DNA from: Trachipleistophora hominis
Taxonomy: Eukaryota > Microsporidia > Pleistophoridae
Assembly (NCBI GenBank): GCA_000316135.1
Contig: JH993832.1
Coordinates: 85,598-135,935 of the forward strand
Direction: 5' to 3'
DNA length: 50,338 nt
Shown: positions 1 through 11,907 of the stretch, one piece after another
Position numbering within the stretch: position 1 is the first letter of the stretch
How the letters are laid out: every line of letters begins with the position of its first letter
The notes under the pieces: model-generated
Told to the model about the DNA's origin: nothing
What the model saw: only the letters and a program-made list of their open reading frames with translations
The model's database searches: none
Made by a program: the position numbers and the translations under genes

Positions 1-1
1 T

Positions 2-1357
2 GGTGCGGCTGGTGCAGCCGGAGCGGCCGGAGCGGTTGGTGCAGCCGAAGCAGCAAGAGCAGCCGCAGCAGCTGGAGCGGTTGGTGCAGCAAGAGCAGCC
101 GGAGCAGCAGGACTTGCCGGAGCAGCAGGACTTGCTGGTGCATCTTATGCTAACGGTGCTGCTCGATTAGGACTCCTTAACAAATCTATCTATCCGATGA
201 ACGGGTCATATGGTCATATGGGAGCAGGATACAGAAATGGGTACTATAATGGCGGACCAGAGTACGAGATATTCAATGGCCGGTATTTTGAACCGTACAA
301 TCATGGGCACAGAGCTAACAGATTCGGAAGCGGGGCTCATGCCCGAAATTTTGCAGACTTTGAGGTCGATATGTATAGCGGTGAATCAACTCAAGAAAGT
401 GAAGAATTGGGGCAAATGTATGAAGATGTTACTGGGCAACACAACACTGGTCTGGATATAGGACTTAGAGGTGGATTTGGCGGTCTTGCAGGCGTGGCAG
501 GTGCAGCCGGACTTGAAGGTGGGCTTGGTCATGGAAGGGGAAGCCACACAATCTGGACACATCCCATCGGTCCTAATGCACTGGCAAGCATAGTTGAAAT
601 CAACGAGCTGGGCGGTCCGGCTGGGCACTCGGCCTTCAGACAGGAACGTGTCAACAACCTGGCCCATGATATTGCTAATGGACGTGTTGGCGGTATGCTT
701 GGCGAAGCAGCGTTGAAAGGAAATGGCGGTCTTACGGGTGCTGCTGGTCTGGGAAAAATTATAGGCAATGAACCAGGCTTTGGATCAAACCTTGGTGCAT
801 TTGCAGGCATTGCTACTGCATCAGGTTTGAATGGCGGAATAACTATGAGTCCTGAGGACCTGGGATATGAAGGTAAGGAAAGTTTGGGCGCAACGTCCAG
901 AGTAGCTGCGGCGGGAAAGCTTGGTCAAAGTCTCGGCATAAAGGCTGGTCTAAATGCTGGAATAGCAGACTCGCTAAGCTTGGAAACATTGGCTGGACTG
1001 GGACAAGGAATGGCCGTGGCACATGTATTAGATGATCACACGAATGCTATCAAGATTGAAGGTATTGAAGGACCGGCAGCTAAAGTAGCAGGATATGCGG
1101 GTATTCCTGGATCTGGTGGTTATGGCAGCTACGCATCGTTATTAGGAATGGGACCAAGCGGGTCTGCCTCATGGGCAGCATCACATGCTCTTGGTGCTCG
1201 TGGAGGTGATGCGGTAGCTGAGAATGCGGCCTTTAATGATGTTAAATTGATAAAACGGTTGAATGAAGATATACAACGCAAGAAAGAAGATGTTATTGAA
1301 GACACGCTGAAGAAAAAAATGTTAGAAGCTGATCTTGAGGAAGAGCTTAAGAAGTAA
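2..1357 (+). CDS. Gly/Ala-rich repeat protein, 5'-partial
   Basis: The frame is open from the left edge of the window to a double stop (TAA TAA), so 451 residues are visible and the start is missing. The first 60 residues are almost pure Gly/Ala tripeptide-type repeats (GAAGAAG, AAGLAG). The middle is Gly-rich with scattered G-x-L-G and A-G-x-x-G-L units, a Tyr/Gly/Asn stretch near the ATG at 197, and His. The last 40 residues change to charged, Lys/Glu-rich, probably helical sequence ending LEEELKK. GC content is clearly higher than in the AT-rich DNA that follows. Low-complexity Gly/Ala proteins of this kind are typical of structural extracellular material such as silk-like or spore-wall proteins; that role is inference. 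An annotation starting at the internal ATG at 197 would cut off real sequence. No catalytic domain was recognised. Confidence 0.8.
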   Translation, partial: GAAGAAGAAGAVGAAEAARAAAAAGAVGAARAAGAAGLAGAAGLAGASYANGAARLGLLNKSIYPMNGSYGHMGAGYRNGYYNGGPEYEIFNGRYFEPYNHGHRANRFGSGAHARNFADFEVDMYSGESTQESEELGQMYEDVTGQHNTGLDIGLRGGFGGLAGVAGAAGLEGGLGHGRGSHTIWTHPIGPNALASIVEINELGGPAGHSAFRQERVNNLAHDIANGRVGGMLGEAALKGNGGLTGAAGLGKIIGNEPGFGSNLGAFAGIATASGLNGGITMSPEDLGYEGKESLGATSRVAAAGKLGQSLGIKAGLNAGIADSLSLETLAGLGQGMAVAHVLDDHTNAIKIEGIEGPAAKVAGYAGIPGSGGYGSYASLLGMGPSGSASWAASHALGARGGDAVAENAAFNDVKLIKRLNEDIQRKKEDVIEDTLKKKMLEADLEEELKK

Positions 1358-1723
1358 TAAATTGTAAAAAGTAAATAATTCATAGTATATTCAAGTTATA
1401 CTTTGTACTATTGTTTAACGTTTTGTATAGAAGAAAACGAACATGTATTAACGTATTTTAGTAAAGAATTAAAATGGTTTTATAGTAGTGTGTCGTACTT
1501 CGGATGATAATTTCTCTTTATGACCGTTGACTTGAAAATTTTTAATTGAATACCTACACATGGACGAAAATAAACGTGAAATTTGCAACGAATGTCTCTG
1601 ATCTGATCTTTAACAGGTTTTTAGCGAACTATTTTAACGAAACAACACGTAAAACATCCCGTTTTGCCTGTTATAGCCTTTTTTCGTATAGAAAAACTGC
1701 CCTTTGGATTGTCTGGTCAAGAG
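1358..1723. other. AT-rich intergenic spacer
   Basis: No supported gene or RNA. It separates the GC-rich Gly/Ala gene from the first small secreted-protein gene; base composition falls sharply at its left edge. Confidence 0.6.
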
Positions 1724-2080
1724 ATGTTAACAACTTTTTTATTTATTAGGCTTGTTATGTCTTTGGCATCATCGGTATACAAGGGGGAGGGAAAGTACTA
1801 CCGTGGCAGATACATTAGCCTTAAAGACATGCGTAGCAAAATAAATGTATATGATCCCGATGCAAAGGACGAGTACAACGAAGATCATACAAAAAAGAAT
1901 GTTATTATGGATAATGAGGCATTTGATATGTTTTTCCGTCCTGATGAGAGAAAACAGGATGAAAACGAACACGTGCTCACGGAGGAAGAGTTGAAGACAA
2001 AACAAAAAATGAAAGAGTTCGAGGATGAGAAAAACACATATCTCGTGTTTCTAAGACGAAAGTATGGTATAAAAAGATAG
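1724..2080 (+). CDS. Small secreted paralog A
   Basis: 118-residue protein of unknown function. The ATG at 1724 is chosen because codons upstream in frame offer only a TTG, and starting here gives a good signal peptide (MLTTFLFIRLVMSLASS) followed by a charged mature chain. The mature part carries YNEDHTKKN..I.NE.FD.F, which matches YNPDHTKRN..I.NE.FD in the protein at 4016-4552. The C-terminus (EKNTYLVFLRRKYGIKR) fits the aromatic/basic tail shared by the neighbouring proteins (see 2346, 11908, 13446). It is probably exported or secreted; a role at the host interface is inference. No enzymatic motif is seen. The DNA upstream lacks the CCC motif found before the housekeeping genes. Confidence 0.72.
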   Translation: MLTTFLFIRLVMSLASSVYKGEGKYYRGRYISLKDMRSKINVYDPDAKDEYNEDHTKKNVIMDNEAFDMFFRPDERKQDENEHVLTEEELKTKQKMKEFEDEKNTYLVFLRRKYGIKR

Positions 2081-2345
2081 TGGGATCATTAAAAGGAGAT
2101 TTTTTATATTTTAATAATCTGGTGATCAAACGGTAAGAAATAAGCTTATATAAGTGCTCTTTTGATAAAAAATAGAAAATTGTTCATAATACCATTTTGA
2201 ATCGATAACGCTGTCAAAACAGCCAATAAAATGTTTTAAGTTTCATTCTGATTGTACCATATATACATTCCGTGCATACTAATTTCGATGTAACACTTAA
2301 AACATAGATTACATACTATATTTGGCAGAGAATCAATGTATTCTT

Positions 2346-2798
2346 ATGGCTATAAACATAATATTTGGAATCGTTTTGTTTAACTCGGCTGTATTATTCC
2401 TTGTAGGAGAGTATAGTCGTTCTAAAATGGAAAGAATTTTGCAGAACGACAAACTATCGTTCAGCAGTTTATTTCCAGTTCAATGGAAAAATGCAAGGAT
2501 AGGAGCTGCAGAGGAGCGGGAAAACGAGGCCGTCCTCTCAAATATTTTAGCTTCTGGTGGAAAGAGAGCATATAGTAGCCTGGTTGAAGAAATTCATAAA
2601 TTAGATCGGGACAGCAGAAAAACAGAAAGGGCTGGTAAAAATGTTTTTAACCTGACCTGCTGGATTCATGACGAAGACAATTGTACAAGTAATCGAAAGA
2701 AAAAGACCGAATCAAATAAGTCGGTGATGCTTGGTCCCAATTTAACTGTGGAGAGAGAGAAACATTATGCTTATTTAAACCGGAAGTTTTCCATATAG
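2346..2798 (+). CDS. Small secreted or membrane-anchored paralog B
   Basis: 150-residue protein of unknown function. The ATG at 2346 is the first in frame and opens a hydrophobic segment of about 20 residues (AINIIFGIVLFNSAVLFLV), a signal peptide or uncleaved anchor. The rest is hydrophilic with a Lys/Arg/Glu-rich middle, two cysteines (NLTCWIHDEDNCT) that could pair in the secretory pathway, and possible N-glycosylation sites (NLT, NCT). The tail EREKHYAYLNRKFSI resembles the tails of the other small proteins in this cluster. It lies 265 bases after the gene at 1724-2080 on the same strand. Likely a diverged family member; the only relation is the tail and the architecture. Confidence 0.7.
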   Translation: MAINIIFGIVLFNSAVLFLVGEYSRSKMERILQNDKLSFSSLFPVQWKNARIGAAEERENEAVLSNILASGGKRAYSSLVEEIHKLDRDSRKTERAGKNVFNLTCWIHDEDNCTSNRKKKTESNKSVMLGPNLTVEREKHYAYLNRKFSI

Positions 2799-4015
2799 CT
2801 TATTTTATTCAATACTTTAGTGTTAAAATAAAAATTATTCTTTTGTCCAAAAATAAAAGGGGAATTAATTAAGTTTTATTACTATTTTTGTGGAAATATT
2901 ACCTTCTGTATTAATTATCAGCAGTAGATTACTTATTAGACAAAATACCACAGTACGTAGTAAATTATTAAATAATCAAGCCAATTCAAATCAACACAAC
3001 AACCATTGTCTTTTAATACGCTTTTATTCAAAATTGAGGATTTTTGCGCCATAGTTCAGTATCTATAACATACTTTTCTTTCAGCTAAAGTACCTATAAA
3101 ATTGAACTGTAACTCACCAGCCAGTGTTATTTTTCTACCATAAAACCATAAATTTTCGTAAGGCATGTTTTCAACACAGCTTCGCAATTAAATTACATTT
3201 TTGACCTATACAGATGCTTATGGCGCATTGTTTTAATATTTGACGGTTTTAGTTGTTGCGATGGATGACAAAGTTATGAAAATTAATTTTTGGCTGAAAT
3301 AGCGACAAAAACGATTTCAAGTGCAATATTTACATGTATTATCGCACATTATATTCCGATATATTATTACAATGCTTTTCAGAGGATTATTATTTCTAAA
3401 CGAATAGTTAAATATTTTCTTTCAAAAGTTTTGGATAGTTATAACATTCATTCAGGTTATACTAAAACAATTTTATTGGTAAAAAATAGATCATACAAGT
3501 TATGATAAAGCTTATTGGTGAACATTGAAACTAGTTTCAGTTCTTTGTGTTGATATTAGTATTGAGTTATTGGTTGAATTAAAGGATTAAAATCTCCAAA
3601 GACTTTCACTGAGCTATGGTATGGTTATTATAGTTATATCATATGAACTAGATTTATACACCAGAAGATTAGAAATTTATACCTAAACAACAGTACTGGC
3701 TGATAAGCACGTATTTAAGGTTATCATAATCGTAAAACTTTGCATTTATTCGCTATAAAATAAGGTAAGTTTATGTTTGTTATCAAGGTAATATAGTAGG
3801 TGCAGTGGTTTCAGAGTATGCTAATATTTAGAGATGTAATAGTACATGCCTTTTTAAAACATGAAAGGTAAAACATCGCTATTTCTCATAAGAATTTTTA
3901 CAATCAGGATGTCGTTTATATTACAATACATAGGATACATCCTAGTTGACAGATACAACCATGATTTTTTAACGTTTCACTGTTTAAATGCTCTTTCATT
4001 GTTGTGAATGCAAAC
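2799..4015. other. Intergenic, no gene supported
   Basis: AT-rich. A 71-codon frame (about 3290-3505) starts only with TTG, has no hydrophobic leader and no recognisable motif, and was not accepted. No RNA gene was recognised. Confidence 0.6.
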
Positions 4016-4552
4016 ATGTTCCTTTGTATTCTATTGATAGGTACTAACTCTCGTCTGCACACACCTAAAAATACGAACTTTGCTGCTATGATAAATATAG
4101 GTAATAATGGACATATAGAAGATTGGAGGTCATTGAGCGATATCAAACAAGATTATATTCACGAGAACTCTCCATATAACGAAGAGCCGCATTCTAAAAT
4201 GGTACGCGAAGGTAACTTGTACGAGGACTATAATCCTGATCACACCAAGCGAAATACGGTAATAAGAAATGAGGTATTTGACTTAATGCTCAAAAAAAAC
4301 GACTTCCGTTATGTAGACCATGAAATAAGGAACATGATAAAAAGAGATCGTGAAGAGTATCAAAATCTTCTAGCTGAAATAGGTTTGCGTCCAAAAAAGG
4401 ATAATTTTGGTGACATGAACGCAGATTTAAACGATAAAAAAACAGATCCACAGCAGAAGAAAAACATTGCGTTTAATCTTGAAGTTCAACAACACAAAAA
4501 ATTTCTCTTAAACAGGTTTGAAAATGAAGTGGATGAGGATCGTGTTGATTAA
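4016..4552 (+). CDS. Small secreted paralog C
   Basis: 178-residue protein. The frame can be extended to a GTG at 4004, but the ATG at 4016 gives a compact signal peptide (MFLCILLIGTNS) and is preferred. The mature region is Asn/Asp/Lys-rich. YEDYNPDHTKRN..IRNEVFDLMLK corresponds closely to the same motif in the protein at 1724-2080, so the two are paralogs. The C-terminal part has the Lys/Phe/Arg run HKKFLLNRFENE, which is a variant of the family tail with an extra acidic extension. No cysteine pairs and no catalytic motif. Secreted effector-like protein by architecture; function unknown. Confidence 0.75.
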   Translation: MFLCILLIGTNSRLHTPKNTNFAAMINIGNNGHIEDWRSLSDIKQDYIHENSPYNEEPHSKMVREGNLYEDYNPDHTKRNTVIRNEVFDLMLKKNDFRYVDHEIRNMIKRDREEYQNLLAEIGLRPKKDNFGDMNADLNDKKTDPQQKKNIAFNLEVQQHKKFLLNRFENEVDEDRVD

Positions 4553-6929
4553 ACATAAAGTAAGTTATTCAAATGTATCATTGTGAACAGTAAGTTTTAG
4601 TAGGTAATGGTTTGCAACAAATAAAATAGATATAATGGTTCAATGATAAATTCTGTATCTATATTTCACGGTGATGTTCCAACTCTTGGTGTTTTCATTA
4701 GTTTATCATATTATTAGCCTTGTTCGTTAACATGTTAATATTAAGTCGAAGAACTGTAGAGTAAATATAACAAGCAAATTCATCGCAATTAACTTCGTTT
4801 AAGTCTTCTATGTTTTAAAATAGGTAAAGTGTTGAACATTTATATGGTAATTTGCGACGCTACGGCAAGAAACAATATTTATTTGTTAGCTTAAAATATC
4901 ATTTTTAACATGCAGTATATATTTGCTTGCATTAGCACCCTCTAATATTCTAATGCCTGAACTTTCTCAAACACTACATGTGTTTTTTTAACTTAGTCTC
5001 CCAAAAAATCGATGTAATTTTCTTGGTTTGCTAGAAATAGACATCTCATTAATCTCTGATTGGTTTCTTTTTCTCGTCTTCCAACGTCAATTTTTCCTTA
5101 AAATTTTTTGCGTTTTGTTCCCTCTTTTTCAACTATTTTGATATACAAGCTCCTTTACTTACATCTTTATTATGATTTTTACTCCGTTCTAGCTTAGTTC
5201 TTTGTTTATTAATACTTGTTCTACCAAGGAATTACTCAGCATTTAAATAAGCATTCTATTTTAAACAATCCTCCTTGTGTATATTCGGATGGTAAATATT
5301 ACTTTACATCGTTCCTCATAATATTGTAGGAAAACTCGCTATTCATTGTCCATAAAATATCCGAATTTTTTTCTTTTGTTCCCAATAAAAGACAGTAGAA
5401 TAAGTTTTAGTAAAATTATTCAAAATATATCAACGAATCACTACTAATGTGACCTTTTAATGGGTTGATTCAAACTAGGAGGAAGCTAACAGGTTAGGAA
5501 ACAATACGAAATGAAGTAATATTGAATAAGAAAAAAATGGCAATATACCCAACTATCAACAAGAACGAGTGTCTTAGATGACCTATAGGATGGATATAGA
5601 AGCAAAATTCAGTATGTCGGTTATCGAGAAATTTTGGTAAAATGGATTAATATAAATATTTAAAGAGCTTAATCTGCATCGATGAGACCATACAATAAAA
5701 TTTTTACGTTTCGTTACGTGGTAAAATATAAAATTGATTTTGATATAGTTGAATAATCCATTTCAGAGAAGAAACTAATTTTTTTACAAGTGGTCTTTTA
5801 ATCATCAAGATAGTTGCTCCGTTTCTGTTTTACAAACCGAATCAAAACCTAACTATTAACTCAATATATTTGCAGTTTTATTAAAGTCACAAACCGATTC
5901 ATTTTCAAGCTTCATCCCCGTATTCTTACTTTTCTGTACAGAAGACTAAAAATTAAGTCGCTGATAAAATTATGTTATAGTATTTTTGATAGTAAAGACA
6001 ATCAAACGATTTATTTAAGATAAATTGCGTAACGACTTTATAATATTTAACTTTACATAGAATGTGAAACCCAAATGTTTATTTTTCCGAAGTAGTTTAT
6101 TTTTGTAGAATTAACTAATATTCGTTAATTTTTTGCGGGAATAAGATGAAGGATAATAGCGAAAAACTACCAAGTTATTAAGTGATTTAAAATATTAAAC
6201 AGGTATGATTATATAACATTTCAAAGCAATCAGTACTTAGTCCAACAAAAATAGGAATTTTTTAGCAGACACGAAATCTTAACATCTGATCTTATACATT
6301 TAGATAACACCTTATCCACTTTTTTCGGTAAATATTTGGCTGTGTACAAATTAAATGTAAAGATAATCAATATATTTTCTTACTTCTTTAAAAATACCGG
6401 GATTATATTTCGATTCTCATTATAAATATTATCTCCCATTCTAAGATTTATTTTCATGGTTAAATGTTTGAATAACTACTTCGTGTTTCTTATGATAATC
6501 AATTTTTCAATTCGATCGAATGTTTCGCAATATAAAAATAGACAATTCTACAAAATATACGTGATTATGCTTTGAACGTTTTAAGCACAACTACCATAGT
6601 TTTCGAATTTTTTTAAAACACACTGGAGAAAGTTAACATCAGTATTTGAAGGCAATTCAATTTATTCGATACAATGTGAAACATGGCTGGTTCAAAAATT
6701 GTTTCAAATGGATGTACATATCAGGTGATTATGATGAAAACCTTAGAATGCGATTTGAAAACCTGTAAATTTTTATTGAATTGGCTTTGTATAAAAGTTT
6801 AGGGTACGAATTATTTTGAAACAGATTCAAATCAATGAGCCACGAAATACAACAAACTGATAGCTAAAATAAAACATCTGTATCGCCCGAAAATATAAAA
6901 ATAAATTACATATATTCTAACACATTTCT
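4553..6929. other. Long gene-free AT-rich region
   Basis: About 2.4 kb with stops in all frames. No supported coding frame, tRNA, rRNA or clear repeat. Could be a graveyard of former genes, but no trace was recognised. Confidence 0.6.
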
Positions 6930-7769
6930 ATGTTACGTATAGTTCTGTGCATTAATTTACTACTTATCACGGTTTGCGGATGTACAGTGTCCCAATCTTC
7001 TAATGAAGAAAAAAACGACATGTCTAAGCAGCTTATAAACTGGTTTTTCAAAGAAAAGTTGCTTAGCATGTTAGGAACAGGTTTAAAAACAGCGAATGTA
7101 GAAGCAAATTCAGTTCTTACCAGGATAAAACCAGATGAATCTTTATTAAGTGAGGCAGTTGAACAATATTCCAAGAATAAAAATAAGAAAAATTTATTGG
7201 GAAATCCTATATTTGACGACAACGGAAATTTAATCATATTAAACAGTAACGGGAAAGATAAAAGCAGTTTGAAGGATCATGATAGTGAAAATATAAGAAA
7301 AACCACTGTCACTAACGATAGCGCCTACGTCAAACGGACGCCTGATGGTGAGAATATAGTTGAATTTGAACGACAAGCTAAGCTTTCATCTAATCCAAAT
7401 ATACGAAAACAACATTATAAAAACTATGAACTATGCACAGACTCTGTTCCAACATGTAGAGAAAAGAGGATCGTTAGAATATATAGGAACGACGAAAGAA
7501 AGCACCTCGAAAATTATAGTTCATCATCTGATGGTGGTTCAATAGATTTCGATTCTTCGCACTATGCTGATATAAAACATCATGATGCTCCCGTGAAGAA
7601 AAGAACATATTCTTCTCCACATTCGATGATCTACACGATCAATGAATACTATAAATCTAAACCATACCAGAGAAAAGTACGTGAAATTTCGATGTATCAA
7701 ATTCCTGGTAATCAAATCAATCCTCTTATTCCAATCAGCAGATTAGAGAGACACAATATTGTTTCGTAA
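6930..7769 (+). CDS. Secreted hypothetical protein, 279 aa
   Basis: ATG at 6930 begins a clear signal peptide (MLRIVLCINLLLITVCGC, with Cys at the likely cleavage zone). The mature protein is hydrophilic, rich in Lys, Asn and Ser, with a helical-looking stretch (about residues 30-75), a Ser/Asp-rich segment near residue 197-210 (SSSSDGGSIDFDSS), and a basic C-terminal third with KKR and RKVR. Only two mature cysteines are close together (LCTDSVPTC). No known domain is recognised. It sits on the same strand in the run of small secreted proteins but lacks their shared tail, so it may be an unrelated secreted protein in the same neighbourhood. Confidence 0.72.
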   Translation: MLRIVLCINLLLITVCGCTVSQSSNEEKNDMSKQLINWFFKEKLLSMLGTGLKTANVEANSVLTRIKPDESLLSEAVEQYSKNKNKKNLLGNPIFDDNGNLIILNSNGKDKSSLKDHDSENIRKTTVTNDSAYVKRTPDGENIVEFERQAKLSSNPNIRKQHYKNYELCTDSVPTCREKRIVRIYRNDERKHLENYSSSSDGGSIDFDSSHYADIKHHDAPVKKRTYSSPHSMIYTINEYYKSKPYQRKVREISMYQIPGNQINPLIPISRLERHNIVS

Positions 7770-8933
7770 TGCCAGGAGAACTGGGAGTTCAAGAACCAAC
7801 CCCCCATGTACTTGCGTATACGCGCTACAATAGATCAAACTTGAATGGTAAATTGTAGACTGCAATTAAGTAAAACTGATATATGTTAAAAGAAATATAT
7901 TTTTATTGTTAAAGACTATAAAAGTAAAATACAGAAACGAACGTATATAACTATTGACAAATCAATAGTATTACCTAAGTCAAGACGTTATACCTAACAT
8001 TACATAAAAAACCGTTTTTCGCCAAATTACAACCAAGAACTCATATGATAAAAAAAGATATGAAATTCACTTAAAAACTTTTGATAAGATAATAAAGTCT
8101 TCTGGTTAATTATATGCATACACATAGTTAGCTGCAATTGATAAATAAGATTTTACATCAGATGAGGAAACTTGATTTATATGAACTTGGAAACGATTTT
8201 TGTATATTTAGTTTTTATAAATGGTAAAAACAGGTTTTTGACGTTTTCATTGGACCGTATGAGAACATACGAGTATATTAATAAACAGAAACAGATTTAA
8301 CGTTAACTTTGTGGCTATCTTGTGATCTAAGGTTGTTTTATTTATCCACAATATAAAAAGCTCTCATTTTCAAAATGAATGTTAAATGTTGATAAAATTA
8401 TAAACGGTGACTTGATCTTGAACCCGTTAGAAGAATATTTGAACGGGCTCATAATCACTAGGGGTACATCTTCATGTAGATCCTGATAATTTCATGCTGA
8501 GCTTTAGGAGTATATTACTCTAACAAAACTTATCGACTGTGTTTATGTTCGAAGTAGATCATGAATTGCTTATCTCAATGGTCGCTTCTTATGGATTCTG
8601 AATAAGGCAACTGAAAATTGCTTCCTAACCTTGTTGCGATAATAAATCAAAATAAATCAGCAACAGTTGAACGTTATTCTGTTCAAAATAAAAGTGAGAA
8701 CTTATAAAACATAACATTTTATAACTACGATTAAATTTTATCCACCATGTTAAAAAACATTTAAGAAATTTGTTATTTTATCTTTTATTTCATATGGAAC
8801 CAGATTTATACATCTATTCTAAAGTATTTAGTGAACATAAATGATCAAATATAAAGATAAGAGCTTAAATATTTGTCAGATTACATTTATTGGTTAGAAA
8901 AAGGATCAATAAATGCCTATTGATTCACACGAG
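7770..8933. other. Intergenic between convergent genes
   Basis: AT-rich spacer between the plus-strand gene ending at 7769 and the minus-strand gene ending at 8934, so it holds two 3' ends. No gene or RNA recognised. Confidence 0.6.
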
Positions 8934-9887
8934 TTATTTTTTCTTCCCGTCAAGAAGATACGAAGTTTTAATTCTTTCACCGCAATTGAGAATCAACTTT
9001 ACCTTGTCAACATCCATATCACCAGTATAAAGATGATTTTTGTACAAATCATGATCTTTAGAAACTCGGTTTGTTTGCTCGGGATGGTCTGATAATTCTT
9101 TGTGGATAAGAATAATATCACCCGATGTCTCATGTTCAGTATTCTCTAAAAAAGTGGTGGTAGACTTTTCGTATTTTCCTATTGATTGGCTGTTAGTAGC
9201 ATTGTTATTGCAGGAACTATTGTTTTTGGTGCAGTAATGTGCAGTTTCATGGTGCTCTTTCTCGTTCAAATTCTTTACTATATTAATTTTAAGATAGTTT
9301 TCGACAATAACGTTTGACCTGTTTCCCGGCATAATTTTTCCATAGCTTTTATCTATACTATTGTTTTTTTCTACAGCCTTATAAACCTCCTCATTAGCTA
9401 GTTCAACCAAATTATTCGTTTGATCTTGACCAATACTCGGTTTTTCAGCTATAGCTGAGTTTTTTTTACCATGAAAGCTTTGTCTTATATAATGTTTTTC
9501 CCGCTCCCTGGCAGCCACGGTTGATGGTTTCACATACCAATTGTCATGATTAACCACATGTCTCAATTCGCACATCCTATATTCATTCATAGCACATTCA
9601 TTTTCGATTAAAACTGCGCTAGCTTTAGTTTCTTCTCCAATATTTTGACCTTTGCACAACCGTTTCATTTTTTTAACCAAGTCACCGTGCTTTTTGTCAT
9701 CGATGTCACAATGTGCCTTTGTTCTGACCTGATCACCGAGTTCATAAACAATTTTTGGCCATTGATGAAGGTGAGTGTCCTCCATCTTTGTAGGTATTTT
9801 CTCTACTATTCTATTCTGTACACACGCTACATCTTTGACAATCATAATTTTGTCCTCATAAAATCGTATTAGATCTCGAACATTCAT
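8934..9887 (-). CDS. Hypothetical hydrophilic protein, 317 aa
   Basis: ATG-started frame of 317 codons, the only gene of the 1.7-14 kb cluster on the minus strand. It has no signal peptide and no membrane segment. It is Lys/Asn/Glu/His-rich with scattered single cysteines (about residues 22, 60, 78, 98, 106). Near residue 127-140 it has AREREKHYIRQSF, which recalls VEREKHYAYLNRKF at the end of the protein at 2346-2798; with such short, charged sequence this may be chance. C-terminal half is low complexity (runs of Asn and Ser). Function unknown. Its length and lack of stops in AT-rich DNA argue for a real gene. Confidence 0.65.
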   Translation of the reverse strand: MNVRDLIRFYEDKIMIVKDVACVQNRIVEKIPTKMEDTHLHQWPKIVYELGDQVRTKAHCDIDDKKHGDLVKKMKRLCKGQNIGEETKASAVLIENECAMNEYRMCELRHVVNHDNWYVKPSTVAAREREKHYIRQSFHGKKNSAIAEKPSIGQDQTNNLVELANEEVYKAVEKNNSIDKSYGKIMPGNRSNVIVENYLKINIVKNLNEKEHHETAHYCTKNNSSCNNNATNSQSIGKYEKSTTTFLENTEHETSGDIILIHKELSDHPEQTNRVSKDHDLYKNHLYTGDMDVDKVKLILNCGERIKTSYLLDGKKK

Positions 9888-11907
9888 TGTTTACCAATTC
9901 TTTTCTCTTTTTATATTTACTTTGATGGCTTTCTCATGGTGATAAATAAACAAAAATGCACATTCTATGAATGGTGTTTAAGAAACTCCTTTTTATAGCC
10001 GCTTTGTAGCACCATTGATTATTTATTACTCAATTAAATCTCGTATAAGACCAATTTATTGGCCATCAACAAATGAAGGCGTATTTTATGTGATTAGTGA
10101 AGGAGCACATAACAATTAAAAGACGTTTTTTAAGAAAGTAACATTGTGGAAATTGGTTCCGAACAAATACTGCAAGAACAACTTTAAAATATATTCGTAA
10201 AAATTCCTATTTGTGATAAAATTACAAAACTATTTATCAATCCACTGTTGATCAGGACCAGGCGCCAATGCAAATTTATGTATTTCATAACACATATAAT
10301 CGTTATTCGTGTAATATGAAATGAAACAAAATGGTTTGTGTTTTCAAAGAATCACCGTTGATCAATAGTAAAGAAGAGACGAATTCAAATTACGAGGCGT
10401 GTCCAAATAAGATAAATCTCACACATCAAGCAATTATCTAAAAAAATTATTTCCTAGAAAGGTATTAATCAATCGGTCCTTGACATGAAGAAAACATTTT
10501 TGTTTGTATGGAAACCCAGCAGAATCGTATGGTGATCGTTTATTTCAAGAACCTGCCAGATAGCGATAAAAAGGCGTACAATAATTATTATTTTTAGGAT
10601 TTAATCCCAGTAGAAAAACAACATGAATAATCTCTAAGATCACGCAGAATATTAATTAGGTAAATGTTTTTTGCTACATCGTGAAAATTATCGATGATTC
10701 TCGCTTATACAATATTTTTTAATAGTTTCGTTGTAGTATCAAAATTACGATTTCTTAGTTTTGTTTTAAAATATAACATGTAATGTATTTCATTGTAAGA
10801 TATTATTAAAATGCTTGATATTCTTAAAATTCATAATGTAACATATTCAGCTGTTTGGGATCAGTGTTTTCTTATCAGTTAAATATATTAACGTTACCAT
10901 TTTTCGGAATTCTTCCATGAAGAAAGTTTGCTGTTAAGAATTTAGTGAATGCCTCATGTTTATCTATAAAAGCTTCATGGAAAACACAGGGTGTTTGTCC
11001 ACGAAGAGCGTTGTCACTGCTTATAAAGTAATACTATGGACAGGCTATCTTATATCGCGTGATGTTGGCTATTCGGGTATACAATCATCGTGTTTCTTCT
11101 GTATCGTGGTTTCGTTATTTTGGATCATGAAATTCTGCCTCTTTCTTGTGGTGCAAAACAAAAATATTTTTATAACAGCGCTAATTACGACAATGACATG
11201 ATTGAATTCGATAATGATTATGACCTGATCAGGAAGCCTCGCTTTTTAACGACTCTTTCGAGCAAAATTTTGCCTTTTTTGAGTTCTTTAAAATTATAGT
11301 ATAGGATTAAAGCATGTCAAAAACCACATGATGGATTTATTTCAAGAATTTTTTAAATTAAATATAATTTATTTACTACTTTAGTTTCTCCTCACAGCAC
11401 TACGTCACACCATTCATAAATAAACTTCTTGCGGGTTACCGCCGATTATAGTCTCGTCGGCCATTCGTTCATGAATTTACTTCAAGAAGACATAATTTTT
11501 TATTTCTTTTTATTAACAGAAGTATGTTCTGATTGCGAAACTAAATGGAAGGATAACAAGATATAAATAATAATATGCTAAAGTGTAGTATTTAACTTTT
11601 CGGTTGTTTAGATCAAATAGGCTTTGTATGTACCAACTTGTATCCTTTTTCCTTGTCACTGATTACCATATAGGTTTACAATTTCAGAAACATCTATTTT
11701 GCTAAATTTACGTAAAATATAATCCGTTTCTTAGTATTATTCTTGTATCTTGTCACTCGATCAACTTTAATCATGTTTTTCCGTTTTTAAATTGTTTCGA
11801 TTTCTAATAATTGGCAGCAGATACTTATCGTGCCTAGAAAAGATCATATTTTTTGTTTTAGTTTGACAGTTGCTCGTGAATATATAAATGTATAACTGTT
11901 CGTTAAC
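9888..11907. other. Intergenic with possible gene remnant
   Basis: No confident gene. At 10956-11299 two overlapping plus-strand frames occur: one from the ATG at 10956 (81 codons, hydrophobic second half) and one covering 11090-11299, where FLLYR is followed by a Tyr/Asn/Asp-rich stretch (YFYNSANYDND). This resembles the leader-plus-acidic pattern of the neighbouring secreted proteins and could be a decayed copy, but no intact reading exists. Confidence 0.4.
11415..11480 (-). repeat. Possible diverged copy of hairpin repeat
   Basis: On the minus strand CATGAACGAATGGCCGACG is followed by an inverted pair around TCGGCGG and by CAAGAAG, the same order of elements as in the conserved copies at 22856 and 35530 (CATGAA, GGCC hairpin, second hairpin, AGAAGAG). 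Strongly diverged; may be coincidental. Confidence 0.3.
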
